Source: Arenibacter sp. F26102 (GTDB lineage: Bacteria; Bacteroidota; Bacteroidia; Flavobacteriales; Flavobacteriaceae). From it: DNA of 64,000 nucleotides. The translations under genes and the position numbers were made by a program. This document shows positions 47,689-57,513 of the stretch, piece by piece; the first letter of the stretch is position 1; every line of letters begins with the position of its first letter. Where the stretch lies: NCBI RefSeq assembly GCF_023015865.1, contig NZ_JALKBC010000001.1, positions 434,001-498,000 on the forward strand, in the 5' to 3' direction. The notes beneath the pieces were generated by a model. That model made no database searches, was not told the DNA's origin, and saw nothing but the letters and a program-made list of their open reading frames with translations.

Positions 47689-48867
47689 TTATAAATGTTT
47701 TCTGAATTTCTTAATGCGATGAAAAGTCAGGAAATTTGCATCATGATTATTATGAGCCCCACCAACTCCGTCATCGTAGGCTGTTCTAGAAAGAAATAGG
47801 ATATCGTTTCCTTTTACCATCCAATCAACATATTGAAACCCATGATTTGATACATCTGGATGCTGTAAAATCACCTTTCTTTGATTCCATTGGACTAAAT
47901 CCGGGGAAGAAAATAATGCCAAGGTATTTCTAATCTTGGCAGGATTTGTGCCTTCATTATCCTTTTTTATCTGTTCAGGGATTACATTGGCTAATGTCCA
48001 ATAAAGTCCAGAAGGCTCATCGTATTTGATGATAAATTTTTTGCTGCCTCCTGGGAAATCCTTAAAGCCAGTATTGAAATCAAAAGAAGCATTTTTACCA
48101 TCAGCACTAATTTTAACAAATGCTGCTTTTTCCTCTAATGTAGAGCGATCATCAACACGCAATATATCCCACATCTGTCCATCCTTATCTACGACAGCAT
48201 TGCCTTCTAACCAGCCGCCAAAATTTCCATCAAGGTAAGTTGGGTCAAAGTATAGAATGTTACTGGACGTCCAACTATCGGCATTCAACAAATCGGAATC
48301 TATAGGAGCTGAAAGCATAAATGCGCCATATCTTTTTCCCCATTTTTTAATTGGGCCCATGGCACTTTCCATAGCTCTCCAAATTCTGCCATTATACGTA
48401 AGAATTGCCATAGGTGCACAATGATATTCCCCTTCTAAGATTAAACCATTTTTAGCATTGCTTGGGGTGGTCCAGGTGTTCCCTCCATCTTCTGAAAGTC
48501 TAACAAGCGTATTTCCATGATGTTTGTCGGTGCCTAAAAACCAAAGCTTTCCTTGATTGACAAAAAGCTTAGACCAAAATGCGCCATCAATCTCAGCTAT
48601 CTGACTCCAGGATTTACCTTTATTTTTAGACGTGTAAATTTTGGAAGTTGCTTTCACATGTTCATTGGATTCAGGACCAAAAAAATCATGGGAAGCAACA
48701 TAATTTCCATTTGGTAGAATCGCCAAGCTAGGGGAGCCAATATATTTACCTGAAGATGCAGGGCTATATGCCACGACTGTCCCTGGCACTTTTGAATCGT
48801 CGTATAGCTGGGCAGTTAAGGAAACACTGCTAATAAGGTAAATTAGAATTAATGTGATTTTTTTCAT
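47689..48867 (-). CDS. Secreted sialidase-superfamily beta-propeller protein
   Basis: A 392-residue exported protein (signal to about SLTAQ). Asp-box repeats (YTSKNKGKSW, LSEDGGNTW) and propeller strands (GSPSLAILPNGNYVASHD, IIKYDEPSGLYWTLANVI) place it in the sialidase/neuraminidase superfamily. An arginine triad was not identified with certainty, so sialidase activity is not claimed. It is the last of four such genes on this strand. A glycosidase or lyase acting on the locus polysaccharide is possible. Confidence 0.72.
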   Translation of the reverse strand: MKKITLILIYLISSVSLTAQLYDDSKVPGTVVAYSPASSGKYIGSPSLAILPNGNYVASHDFFGPESNEHVKATSKIYTSKNKGKSWSQIAEIDGAFWSKLFVNQGKLWFLGTDKHHGNTLVRLSEDGGNTWTTPSNAKNGLILEGEYHCAPMAILTYNGRIWRAMESAMGPIKKWGKRYGAFMLSAPIDSDLLNADSWTSSNILYFDPTYLDGNFGGWLEGNAVVDKDGQMWDILRVDDRSTLEEKAAFVKISADGKNASFDFNTGFKDFPGGSKKFIIKYDEPSGLYWTLANVIPEQIKKDNEGTNPAKIRNTLALFSSPDLVQWNQRKVILQHPDVSNHGFQYVDWMVKGNDILFLSRTAYDDGVGGAHNNHDANFLTFHRIKKFRKHL

Positions 48868-48970
48868 TTTGGTTAATTGTTAAAAGTGTTTATAATGGAA
48901 ATTTTCTTGTTATAAGAGCGGACCTTGTAGGCGAGCATAAATGAGGTGAATAATAGGTGTTGTTCTTAAC

Positions 48971-49135
48971 TCACCCAATATTTGGTATATATAATGGGTT
49001 AAAGCCAAGGAATGGGCATTGATGTTTTTGCGCCAAGTCATCTGCAAGAATAAATACGACATTCAATTTTTCATCTTGAGCCATAATAAAAATTTAAAAC
49101 AAACAGCCCAAAATAGTATTGCCAATATTCCTCAT
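48971..49135 (-). pseudogene. Second sulfatase N-terminal remnant
   Basis: The minus strand from 49135 reads MRNIGNTILGCLF, a TAA, then IFIMAQDEKLNVVFILADDLAQKH and a TGA at 48973-48971. NVVFILADDL is the metal-binding start of S1 sulfatases. Only the signal and first strand remain, with an internal stop. The 346-bp gap around it holds no other gene. Confidence 0.7.
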
Positions 49136-49213
49136 TTTAAATAGTTTTTTTAATGTTGTCCTAGAACGTATTTATTTTTTTTCACATAGGTATATTACAA
49201 TCAATTTTAATGT

Positions 49214-50431
49214 TTATTTCATCTTCATGTTGCCCAAATCCGAAATCTTAACTTTTACTACTTCTATTTTTTGTTTGGCATCCCCAGCAAAGGCTATTAA
49301 TAAATATCCATTGTGTTCCAATACATGAGGGTAATCTATGTGTCTTCCTCCTACCAGATAGCCCATTTTGGTAAAGACCATCCCATCATTACTAATGGCC
49401 AAGGTTAAAGGGTCGCGTTTTTTGTAATTGGAATTGGAGACCAGCACATATCTTCCATCCTGTAATCGCAGGCCATGAAATTTGGACCTTGCGTCCGGAA
49501 AGTTGGTTTGCACCGGTGGACTCCAGGTACGGCCATTGTCCGTTGAAAAGGAACGATACAAATATCCGCTTTTGCGATTGTCCCGAAATAGCGCCATCAG
49601 GTTTTTATTATCGGGCAAGATCCACCAATAGGGTTCCTCCGCTTCCAGTTGCGTACTTGTTCCAAAAACGGGATAAACTTCCCATTGATCAAACCGCTCT
49701 TCTGCACCCACCATAAAATCGACACCCTTTTCAACATAGTCAAAAGACCTTCTCGACATTAACCACTCTCCAGTAGGTAATTTCTTGGGCGGAAAATTAT
49801 TAATTGCATTTTCCATAACTAGGCCATGGTATTCCCATGATTCGGATTCCTTGTTCCATTTAAAGGCATGGAGGGCCAGCGCCGGACCAAAAAAGCCTTT
49901 AGCCTCGTCCAATGAGGCCAATGCCAAAAATTCACCTTTGTATTCCCAAAAGCCTCTCGAGATCCACCTGAGCCCCTGATTTGTTCTAGTGTTGTAATTG
50001 GGCGATTCCGGGCCAGAGCCTTCAGGATATGTGGTTAGGAATTTTGGTTTGTCCCAGTGCAAACCATCGGTGCTGGTGGAATATTTAACTACCTGACCCA
50101 CTCTATCTTCAACCCCGGGACCATCGCTCCACATTATCCAATAACGATTGTCATGGTAGGCCAAATAATTGTGTTGGTTAACACCATCTGGGGTAACATC
50201 GCTTACTACAGCATGCTCGACTGGGATTTTAGGAATTTTATCAAAATCTATCTTATGCGGATCATGGAGCCAATCTCCTTCTAGCATCAATTTAGATATG
50301 GGATTGGAAACCGGATTCGGATAATCTACGGTTTTATCCTCTTTACATCCAGAGAAAGCAAGTGGAATAAGCAACATCAAAAACGAGACAACAACGGACT
50401 GCAACTTCTTAAATATTTTATATTTCTCCAT
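49214..50431 (-). CDS. Sialidase-superfamily beta-propeller lipoprotein
   Basis: A 405-residue lipoprotein from the ATG at 50431 (signal with lipobox LAFSGCKED); an earlier in-frame start at 50497 would precede the signal and is less likely. Propeller strands and an Asp box (STDNGRTWSPP) are seen, with EPYWWILPDNKNLMALFRDN and a C-terminal GGRHIDYPHVLEHNGY. The C-terminus is duplicated in the pseudogene at 47318. It is distantly similar in layout to the two genes upstream. The substrate is unknown. Confidence 0.75.
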   Translation of the reverse strand: MEKYKIFKKLQSVVVSFLMLLIPLAFSGCKEDKTVDYPNPVSNPISKLMLEGDWLHDPHKIDFDKIPKIPVEHAVVSDVTPDGVNQHNYLAYHDNRYWIMWSDGPGVEDRVGQVVKYSTSTDGLHWDKPKFLTTYPEGSGPESPNYNTRTNQGLRWISRGFWEYKGEFLALASLDEAKGFFGPALALHAFKWNKESESWEYHGLVMENAINNFPPKKLPTGEWLMSRRSFDYVEKGVDFMVGAEERFDQWEVYPVFGTSTQLEAEEPYWWILPDNKNLMALFRDNRKSGYLYRSFSTDNGRTWSPPVQTNFPDARSKFHGLRLQDGRYVLVSNSNYKKRDPLTLAISNDGMVFTKMGYLVGGRHIDYPHVLEHNGYLLIAFAGDAKQKIEVVKVKISDLGNMKMK

Positions 50432-50511
50432 GCTTATCTTTTGGATGTCATAAGTGTTCTCTAGTACAAATATTTTATCAGTTGTCCTTTGGACCAATTA
50501 CTAATTACAGA

Positions 50512-51672
50512 CTACAACTGCTTAGGGTCTATGACTACATGTTTTACGGACTGCCTTACGTAGGTGTAGGTAATATGAACCAAGCCATCTGCTGATTGAA
50601 TAATGGCAGGGTAGGAATATCCCGATTCGGCCGGTACATTTTCCAAGGTCATGACGGGCTTCCAGTTGATGCCGTCATCGGATATGGCCAGATTAATCAT
50701 ATTTCTGCCCTTTGGCTCTTCCCCCTCTTTTGTGGTGTGATTATAAATAAGTAACTGCCTATTGTCTTTAAGGGTCACAGCATCTGTTCCCGAGTTGGGG
50801 TTTGGAAGTTCGGTAGCGGTCATTTTGCTCCATGTACGGCCTTGATCCTCGGACCAACTCTGAGAGATTACATTTTGTCTCGTTCTGCACAGAACTTGCA
50901 TTTTACCATTGGGATAGGTAAGTATACTGGGCTGAATGGCATCAAATTCCTTTCCGTCGTTAATTGGGCCTACAACTTCCCAAGTCCGGCCATTGTCCTT
51001 ACTTATTTCAAAATGTACCATCCAATCCACATCCCCATCTTCCAATTTATATTCGGTACTAGTGGGTGATATTATGGTTCCATCGGCCAATTGGATGGGC
51101 TTGTTTTTTACAGGTCCCAACAAGTGTCCAATTTTCTCGTCGGTTCCCATTTTTTCTGGTTTGGACCATGTTATTCCCCCATCTGGAGAAGTCATCAACA
51201 TTCCCCACCACGTTCTAGGGTCAGGTCCTTCTTTATAGAACAACAACAGCGGACCCTCTGCCGGCTGAAATAGTACTGGATTCCAGAGGGGGTAACGCAG
51301 AGTGTCATTTTGCACACCATTGACCACTTCTTCTGGCCATGTCCATTTGCCATCTACCATTCGGGATACCCTAATACCAACATCTGGATTTTTTTCATGG
51401 GTGCCTGCAAAAAATGCACTTACAAGCCCAGTGGGCGTTTCCACTATGGTGGAGGCATGACATTCCGGTGTAGGTTTGTTATCCAATGGGTATATCAATT
51501 CCCCACTTAGGTAGGCGCCTTGCCCTGGTTGGGACAATGGGGGCAAAGTGAAATTACCTGTAATATCGTTGCCGCTTTTAAGCTCTTCTGTTGTTGCCGT
51601 TTTCTCCGTTTTGCTCTTGCAGGAGAAAATGATTAAAGTCAGTACTGTTAGAAAATAGTGAATACTTTTCAT
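50512..51672 (-). CDS. Sialidase-superfamily (BNR) exoenzyme, lipoprotein
   Basis: A 386-residue lipoprotein (lipobox LIIFSCKS). The start PTPECHASTIVETPTGLVSAF and GIRVSRMVDGKWTWPEEV are typical of the BNR_2 group. Four Asp boxes are visible: SPDGGITW, SKDNGRTW, SEDQGRTW and SDDGINW. RTRQNVISQSW may hold one catalytic-site arginine. The group is usually named exo-alpha-sialidase but includes enzymes for other acidic or deoxy sugars. It lies between the genes at 51749 and 49214 with gaps of about 76 and 80 bp. Confidence 0.8.
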   Translation of the reverse strand: MKSIHYFLTVLTLIIFSCKSKTEKTATTEELKSGNDITGNFTLPPLSQPGQGAYLSGELIYPLDNKPTPECHASTIVETPTGLVSAFFAGTHEKNPDVGIRVSRMVDGKWTWPEEVVNGVQNDTLRYPLWNPVLFQPAEGPLLLFYKEGPDPRTWWGMLMTSPDGGITWSKPEKMGTDEKIGHLLGPVKNKPIQLADGTIISPTSTEYKLEDGDVDWMVHFEISKDNGRTWEVVGPINDGKEFDAIQPSILTYPNGKMQVLCRTRQNVISQSWSEDQGRTWSKMTATELPNPNSGTDAVTLKDNRQLLIYNHTTKEGEEPKGRNMINLAISDDGINWKPVMTLENVPAESGYSYPAIIQSADGLVHITYTYVRQSVKHVVIDPKQL

Positions 51673-51748
51673 GGTGATTTTAGTTTTATCTATTTTACGA
51701 TCAATAATTGGGAACTTTTATCAGGTTTTATGTTTATAATAATGAACT

Positions 51749-52933
51749 TTAATCTTCAATGGATGGAGGGTTCCAAATGGAAGCTGCAATATAGCGCTCC
51801 GGACCGGTGTTCTTGTCCATAAAATAATAAAGGGCGACTATTTTTCCGTCTGCCCGTTGCACTACTCTGGGGTATCCAAGATCTTTTCCGGAACCGTCAT
51901 CGCGCAGTACATAATCCTTGCTCCATGTACGTCCATTGTCATTGCTTAATTTTGCCCTGATCTCACTTTTGTCTCGGTTGTTTTTGATATCCTCCTCCAA
52001 TGCCCTGTAACCATAGATCAAACATATTCTTCCGTCTTTCATCTTTACCATGGCAGGGGGATTGCCCTGTCCGCAATTCTCCACTGGGTTGGGCAGGGGG
52101 TTCCAAGTTAGTCCATTATCCTGGGATAGGTAGGCATCAATAAATCGGTCTGATTCTTCCCTTCTTCGAGTGGTTACCAATATTTCTTTATCGGATATTC
52201 TTACTGACGCTGGCATTATGGAAAATCCATCTGGTTCAGGTCCGATCCATGAAACGAAGTCCCAGTTTTTGCCACCGTCAGTAGTTTTAACGCACATTAC
52301 ACGACCCTCTTTTCCATTGGCTTTGGCAGCAGTAAGAAATAGCATACACTCATTTTTACCATCAATAATATAGTCGGTTCGAGCTCCAATTCCAGGTGTA
52401 TTAAAATTGGGCAAGTTATAGGGACCTTCCCAATCGCGTCCCCTGTCGTAGGAATACCAAATGCGTGATTCTGCCCCATTATGATCTGTCATACGTACCG
52501 TAAAAGCCAGATTGGGGTCAGTAAAATCTATTTGTTCGGCAGGAATTGGTTCAGGTGCTTTTATGTCTTTTCTCATAAGACCATGATAACTGCCGTTATC
52601 GGGAACTACGAGATTACCGTCTACCGCTCCAGGATCTTCGAGAGTCCAGTTCTCCCCACCATCAAGACTTCGGGCCAGAACGTGAAGCTCTGGATTTTCT
52701 TTGTCAAAATTATGCCGATCGGGTCCCAAATCCTTGTAGTGTCCCTTGGAAAAACCTACTAAAATTTCATTTCCCCAATTCCATACCCCATGGTTGGCCG
52801 GCCAGCCTCCGAACATGCCCGGCTCATAATATACTTTTACATGCTTAACGTTGTCCTGCTCCCCTTGACCATAGAAATTAGTAGTAAAGAACAGTGATAT
52901 TAGCATTGTTATCCAAGTGAATTTTATTTTCAT
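51749..52933 (-). CDS. Secreted sialidase-superfamily beta-propeller protein
   Basis: A 394-residue exported protein from the ATG at 52933 (signal ending TTNFYGQ); an upstream frame start at 52978 adds an unlikely leader. Asp boxes are visible: RSLDGGENW, KTTDGGKNW, LSQDNGLTW and LSNDNGRTW. Propeller segments include SIMPASVRISDKEILVTTRRRE and LGYPRVVQRADGKIVALYYF. It is the first of four propeller genes in a row and is followed upstream by repeat DNA. Specific activity is not known. Confidence 0.8.
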   Translation of the reverse strand: MKIKFTWITMLISLFFTTNFYGQGEQDNVKHVKVYYEPGMFGGWPANHGVWNWGNEILVGFSKGHYKDLGPDRHNFDKENPELHVLARSLDGGENWTLEDPGAVDGNLVVPDNGSYHGLMRKDIKAPEPIPAEQIDFTDPNLAFTVRMTDHNGAESRIWYSYDRGRDWEGPYNLPNFNTPGIGARTDYIIDGKNECMLFLTAAKANGKEGRVMCVKTTDGGKNWDFVSWIGPEPDGFSIMPASVRISDKEILVTTRRREESDRFIDAYLSQDNGLTWNPLPNPVENCGQGNPPAMVKMKDGRICLIYGYRALEEDIKNNRDKSEIRAKLSNDNGRTWSKDYVLRDDGSGKDLGYPRVVQRADGKIVALYYFMDKNTGPERYIAASIWNPPSIED

Positions 52934-53675
52934 AACGTATATTATTTGTTGACGGGGGTTTGAAATTTGATTCATCAATGTTTATAATATGGATACTATT
53001 TTACCCTTAATGATTTCTTTCAACGTGAATCCGATTTAAAATAAAATTTCTCTGGTCTCGAAGTCACTTATATATGTTCATTTTCTTTGCTCGCCCAAAG
53101 AAAACGAACCAAAAGAAAAGGCGCCTAAACCAAGGAATTTTTTCGACAACTAGGTCGAAAAACTGTATACGAAACTCCGCGTCGTCCCTTATTGGGACTC
53201 CTGATCTCGGAGCTTTCGTATACTATTCTGCGGTTAAGGATTTCTGGCTGCGCCGCTTTTCATTCTATATTATTATTCATAATTACATAATTTACAACTA
53301 TTTAGGTTTTTATTATGCGCCCTAAAATCAATGTTTTGAAATAATGTCATTTTAGCCGCTTGAAAATTATTTCCTTTACTAATTTCGACTGAACAACGGT
53401 AGTCACTTCGACAGAGTCCCTTTTAGGGACGACGAGAAGTCGCAAATACTTATCGGGAGCTAGATGTGCGATTTCTCATATTCATTCGAAATGACGACCT
53501 AGAAACCTTCAACTATCACTCTACAATTGTCGTCTTTATTATGTACCCCAAAATCAAATTTTTGAAAAATGTCATTTTAGTCGCTTGAAAAGTAAAATTT
53601 CTCAGGTCTCGACCTCATAGCATTACTTTAAACAATTGATTAACAATTAGAAATCAATCAAACTCACATTTTCAA
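52934..53675. repeat. Mosaic intergenic repeat region
   Basis: This 740-bp gap holds several repeats and no convincing gene. A block beginning TTTATTATG and ending CGCTTGAAAA occurs at 53309-53366 and 53535-53591 with a few differences. A 20-base motif with GGTCTCGA occurs at 53042-53061 and 53593-53612. A long hairpin has arms GTATACGAAACTCCG (53165-53179) and CGGAGCTTTCGTATAC (53208-53223). A GTCCC/GGGAC core in its loop recurs in inverted form at about 53417-53431. Phrases such as CATTCGAAATGAC and GCCCAAAGAAAACGAACC recall dispersed repeats seen across Flavobacteriia (from memory). Confidence 0.65.
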
Positions 53676-55457
53676 TTAATAGAGTGGGCCGTAATTCTCA
53701 CATGCCCTGTAATCAGCGGCTTCTTGATCCATTCCAAAAGAAGCCCAATCCTTGGGTCTAAATATTCTTTCGGGTTCAACATTATGCATATTTACAGGAA
53801 TCCTAAGCATGGAACAAAGTGTTATTATTTCGTCCCCAAAATGACCATAACTGAAAGCTCCATGGTTTGCTCCCCAATTATTCATAACACTGTAGACATC
53901 CTTAAATGCTTGATCCTGATTCAATCTAGGTGCAAACCAAGTAGTGGGCCAAGTAGGATTGGTTCTCTCATCCAAAGTTTTATGTACTTCTTCAGGTAGT
54001 TCTACCGTCCATCCTTCAACTATTTGCATTACAGGCCCCAATCCTTTAACCACGTTTATTCTGCACATGGTCACTGGCATTTCGCCTTTGGTGACAAAAT
54101 GGGAGGAGTATCCTCCTCCTCCAAAATATTCGTACATAGCCGGTGGCCAGTCCGTGGCTTCCAGGCATTTTGTAGCTTCCGATTCGGAAATTTCCCAGAA
54201 CGGTTTCATAGCTGGTTTCCCATTTATTTGCTGTTGTCCAGTACCATCCAACGTTGATGAACCGGAATTGATCAAGTGGATTATACCATTGGCTGCCTTG
54301 CCCTGGAGCTTATGACCAGTGACCCTTTCTATGGACGCCGGACTCCAAAAGGTTCTTACATCGGAGAACATCTGCGCTTGGTTGGTCAATAGGTAACCAA
54401 ATAGCATGGAAATGCCATTAAGGCTGTCATTTTCAGTGGCCATCATATAGGGAGGACGGATTCCACCCCAATCGAAGGAAGAGTTTAGGATGGCTTCCAT
54501 AAAATCCCCATTGGGCATATAATCGTTCCATTGTCGTTGACCTTGGAATCCTGCTGCAATGGCCCCGTGTCCTAGAGCTTCCTCTCCAAAGCCCAATTCG
54601 GCCAATTTCGGATTACCTATCATTAAATCCCTGGAAATCAATGTCATTTTAACAACGGTTTCCCATTCTTCATCCATACGTTCCCTGGATTTCTGTAGGT
54701 CTTTGGCATTGTAATTTTTACCTTCCTTACAGTTCTCCTTGGTCCATTTTAATGCTTTTTCAAATTCTTCCGGATCAAATATTCCGTGCTGCATCCTACG
54801 ATTTACTTCGCTCATATCCACATATTCGTTGCGCATTCCCAGGTAATCCTGAAAAAAGCTCTCATTGACGATTGAACCAGCTATCCCCATGGAAACAGAA
54901 CCTATTGATAGGTACGATTTACCGTTCATCATGGCTACAGCAAGGCCCGCTTTGGTAAATTGTAACAACAGTTTTTGAACATCTTCTGGGATGTTCTCGT
55001 CATCGCTATCCTGAACTTCCTTGCCATAGATACTGAAGGCTGGTACCCCCTTTTGTGCATGTCCGGCCAAGGCGGCCGCCAAGTATACGGCCCCTGGCCT
55101 TTCCGTACCGTTAAATCCCCAAATTGCTTTTGGGCGAGTGGGGTTCATATCTATGGTTTCCGTTCCGTAACACCAGCATGACGTTACTGTGATAGAAAGT
55201 CCTACCCCTTCTCTAAGAAATTTTTCCTCACATTTTTGTGCTTCCGGCACACGTCCAATGGTGGTGTCCGCAATTACACATTCTACTTTTGTTCCGTTAT
55301 AGTTCCTAAGGTTGGTGGAAAGAAAATCGGCGACTCGTTGTGCCATGGCCATGGTGGTCTGCTCCAAAGATTCCCTAATGCCGCCCAAACGGGCATCGAT
55401 TACCGGTCTTATTCCTACTTTTGGGATTGCTCCTAAATGGTTGTGCTTGTTTTGCAT
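53676..55457 (-). CDS. fucI: L-fucose isomerase
   Basis: A 593-residue cytoplasmic isomerase, close to E. coli FucI in length and sequence ([48 protein letters not shown], ending ACENYGPLY). Metal ligands fall at E342 (ATENDSLNG) and D366 (FSDVRTFW), with a third histidine near 533 (MHNVEP), which match E337, D361 and H528 of E. coli. It converts L-fucose to L-fuculose, and also D-arabinose to D-ribulose in relatives. It follows the kinase on the same strand by about 80 bp. No aldolase gene is seen. Confidence 0.95.
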   Translation of the reverse strand: MQNKHNHLGAIPKVGIRPVIDARLGGIRESLEQTTMAMAQRVADFLSTNLRNYNGTKVECVIADTTIGRVPEAQKCEEKFLREGVGLSITVTSCWCYGTETIDMNPTRPKAIWGFNGTERPGAVYLAAALAGHAQKGVPAFSIYGKEVQDSDDENIPEDVQKLLLQFTKAGLAVAMMNGKSYLSIGSVSMGIAGSIVNESFFQDYLGMRNEYVDMSEVNRRMQHGIFDPEEFEKALKWTKENCKEGKNYNAKDLQKSRERMDEEWETVVKMTLISRDLMIGNPKLAELGFGEEALGHGAIAAGFQGQRQWNDYMPNGDFMEAILNSSFDWGGIRPPYMMATENDSLNGISMLFGYLLTNQAQMFSDVRTFWSPASIERVTGHKLQGKAANGIIHLINSGSSTLDGTGQQQINGKPAMKPFWEISESEATKCLEATDWPPAMYEYFGGGGYSSHFVTKGEMPVTMCRINVVKGLGPVMQIVEGWTVELPEEVHKTLDERTNPTWPTTWFAPRLNQDQAFKDVYSVMNNWGANHGAFSYGHFGDEIITLCSMLRIPVNMHNVEPERIFRPKDWASFGMDQEAADYRACENYGPLY

Positions 55458-55538
55458 TGCTGAATTTTTATGTCGATTAATATTTTCTATTTTAATTTTC
55501 TGCTTTTTACTAGATGTATTAGTGGTCTGGGCATGACC

Positions 55539-57224
55539 TTAAGATTCTTTCAATTGTTGGGCTTCTACGAAGTCTGCCAATGTTGAGTATTGGGTATACA
55601 GGGTTTTATATTTTTCTACATTTTCGGCTATAGGGTAGTATTCTTTTTGAAATCCGCTTCCCATGGCATCTTGGGCGTCCATGATGGAATCGTAGAGACC
55701 GGCGACCACTGCTGCTGCCATGGCGGCGCCTAGAGCACAGGTTTGTTCAGATTTAATGATCCTAATAGGGAAGTTTAGGACATCCGCTAATATTTGCATC
55801 ACGAATTCTGATTTTTGGGCGACGCCGCCAATGGCAATTACACCATCTATCCGAACACCTTCTTCCTGGAATTGTTCAATTATTTTTTTGGAGCCAAAGG
55901 CGGTGGCCTCGACCAATGCCCTAAATATATTGGGAGCAGTCGTGCCCAATGTTAGGCCTTGAAGTGCTCCTTTAAGATTTTGATTGGAATTTGGTGTTCT
56001 TCGACCATTCATCCAGTCCAATGCGATTATTCCCGACTCTTTGATTTCTATTTTGCTAGCGGCCAGAGAAAGCTCCGAAAGAATCCCCTCTGCCATTTCT
56101 TCCAATAGCGCCACCTTTGTAGCTTCGTCCAGTAACTTACTATTAGTAATAATTTGGTTGGCTGGCCACATCAGAATATCCCTGTACCAGGCATATAGAT
56201 CACCAAAGGCGGATTGGCCAGCTTCCAAGCCGATCATGTTGGGAAGGATAGAACCATCTACCTGTCCACATATGCCGTGAATTGCCTTATTGCCAATTTC
56301 AGACTTTGGGGCAACGATCATGTCACAGGTGGAAGTGCCTATAACTTTCACCATATGATAAGGTTTTATGGCACCTCCAATGGCCCCTATATGGGCATCA
56401 AAGGAACCTACGCCTATTATTACATCCTTGGGTAGACCGAGCAAATGAGACCATTCTTCAGAAATGGTTCCAGCAATTTGATCGGAAGTATAGGTATCCG
56501 TGTAAAGTCTGTCTCTTAAACCTGATAATAAGGGGTCCAATTGTGTCCAAAATTCGTCTGCAGGTAGTCCATTCCAATCCGCATGCCACATGGCCTTGTG
56601 TCCGGCCGCACATCTACTCCTTTTTATCGTGGACAGATCGGTATTTCCCGTGAGTAGGGCAGGAATCCAGTCGCAATGCTCCATCCATGAGTAGGCCGCT
56701 TCAGACACTTTGTTATCTAAGCGCAGGGTATGTAAGATCTTGGCCCAAAACCATTCCGAGGAATATTCCCCACCACTGTATTTGGTATAGTCAATGCTGC
56801 TTTTGGTGTGAGCCATTTCGTTTATTTCTTTGGCTTCTCCTACTGCAGTATGATCTTTCCATAGGATAAACATGGCATGGGGATTTTCTTCAAAACCAGG
56901 GAGTAGTGCCAAGGGTACTCCCTTTTTATTGACGGCAACAGGGGTAGAGCCTGTAGTGGCTACAGATATTGCAGCTATGCTGTTTATAATTTCTGATGAA
57001 AGTGAAGCCATTACATCTTTGATGGCGTGTTTTAAGCTCTCGATATGATCCAATGGGTGTTGCCTAAATTGATTGGCTGAAGGATTACAGTACATCCCCT
57101 TGGCCCATCGTTCGTATTTGGCAATGGCGTTACCAACAATATTGCCATTACTGGAATCGATAACTATTGTCCTTACGGAATCTGTTCCAAAGTCAATTCC
57201 GATGGTATATTTCCGATTCTTCAT
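55539..57224 (-). CDS. FGGY sugar kinase, AraB (ribulokinase)-type
   Basis: A 561-residue kinase with the ribulokinase start IGIDFGTDSVRTIVIDSSNG and ATP-binding halves of the FGGY fold. GVGSFDAHIGAIGG holds the likely catalytic Asp, and AIGGVAQKSEFVMQI with ALGAAMAAAV closes the fold. The length and layout are of AraB, not of the shorter E. coli FucK. As the first gene before fucI it probably phosphorylates L-fuculose or D-ribulose. A candidate LacI-type operator lies 31 bp upstream. Confidence 0.85.
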   Translation of the reverse strand: MKNRKYTIGIDFGTDSVRTIVIDSSNGNIVGNAIAKYERWAKGMYCNPSANQFRQHPLDHIESLKHAIKDVMASLSSEIINSIAAISVATTGSTPVAVNKKGVPLALLPGFEENPHAMFILWKDHTAVGEAKEINEMAHTKSSIDYTKYSGGEYSSEWFWAKILHTLRLDNKVSEAAYSWMEHCDWIPALLTGNTDLSTIKRSRCAAGHKAMWHADWNGLPADEFWTQLDPLLSGLRDRLYTDTYTSDQIAGTISEEWSHLLGLPKDVIIGVGSFDAHIGAIGGAIKPYHMVKVIGTSTCDMIVAPKSEIGNKAIHGICGQVDGSILPNMIGLEAGQSAFGDLYAWYRDILMWPANQIITNSKLLDEATKVALLEEMAEGILSELSLAASKIEIKESGIIALDWMNGRRTPNSNQNLKGALQGLTLGTTAPNIFRALVEATAFGSKKIIEQFQEEGVRIDGVIAIGGVAQKSEFVMQILADVLNFPIRIIKSEQTCALGAAMAAAVVAGLYDSIMDAQDAMGSGFQKEYYPIAENVEKYKTLYTQYSTLADFVEAQQLKES

Positions 57225-57254
57225 AAGCTGGTTAGAATAAGGATTAAAATAAAT

Positions 57255-57266
57255 TTAAACGTTTAA
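57255..57266. promoter_or_regulatory. LacI-type palindromic operator candidate
   Basis: TTAAACGTTTAA is a perfect 12-bp palindrome with a central CG, the form favoured by LacI-family proteins. It lies 31 bp before the start of the kinase/fucI unit. The LacI gene at 44387 is the only such regulator in the window. Confidence 0.5.
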
Positions 57267-57297
57267 GCTAGCAATTTAAAAAAATTAGTTCATTTTG

Positions 57298-57329
57298 CCT
57301 CAATTATATTATTTTTTTAACAATTGAGG
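57298..57329. repeat. Inverted repeat upstream of kinase/fucI
   Basis: Arms CCTCAATT (57298-57305) and AATTGAGG (57322-57329) are exact complements with a 16-base T-rich spacer. They lie between the divergent kinase and tRNA genes. It could be an operator or a hairpin. Confidence 0.3.
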
Positions 57330-57474
57330 GTGTTTACTGCGAATACTGCGTTTTTGTTTCGGAAAAACTATATTAACCAAACCATCATATTGAAATTGGC
57401 TGGAAATATGTTGAGTTTGACGAATTATTACAAAACAATCCATAAAGTATCGAGTTTTTTTATCAAATAAATTT

Positions 57475-57482
57475 TACTTTTG
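57475..57482 (+). promoter_or_regulatory. -7 promoter element of tRNA-Arg
   Basis: TACTTTTG matches the Bacteroidetes TAnnTTTG element and lies 31 bp upstream of the tRNA, with a T-rich stretch farther upstream. Position and match make it a likely tRNA promoter. Confidence 0.6.
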
Positions 57483-57513
57483 CAGCCGCAGATTTAAATA
57501 ATGAACTGCAAAT

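Noticed and set aside
45618-52933. A complete sialic acid utilisation locus
   Set aside because: Propellers and a symporter are present, but no N-acetylneuraminate lyase, epimerase or kinase was recognised, so the name would overstate the evidence.
53074-53325. Open frame of 83 codons beginning MFIFFARPKKTNQ
   Set aside because: It lies entirely within the repeat mosaic, and its bases are explained by a hairpin and dispersed repeats. No coding pattern or protein family was recognised.
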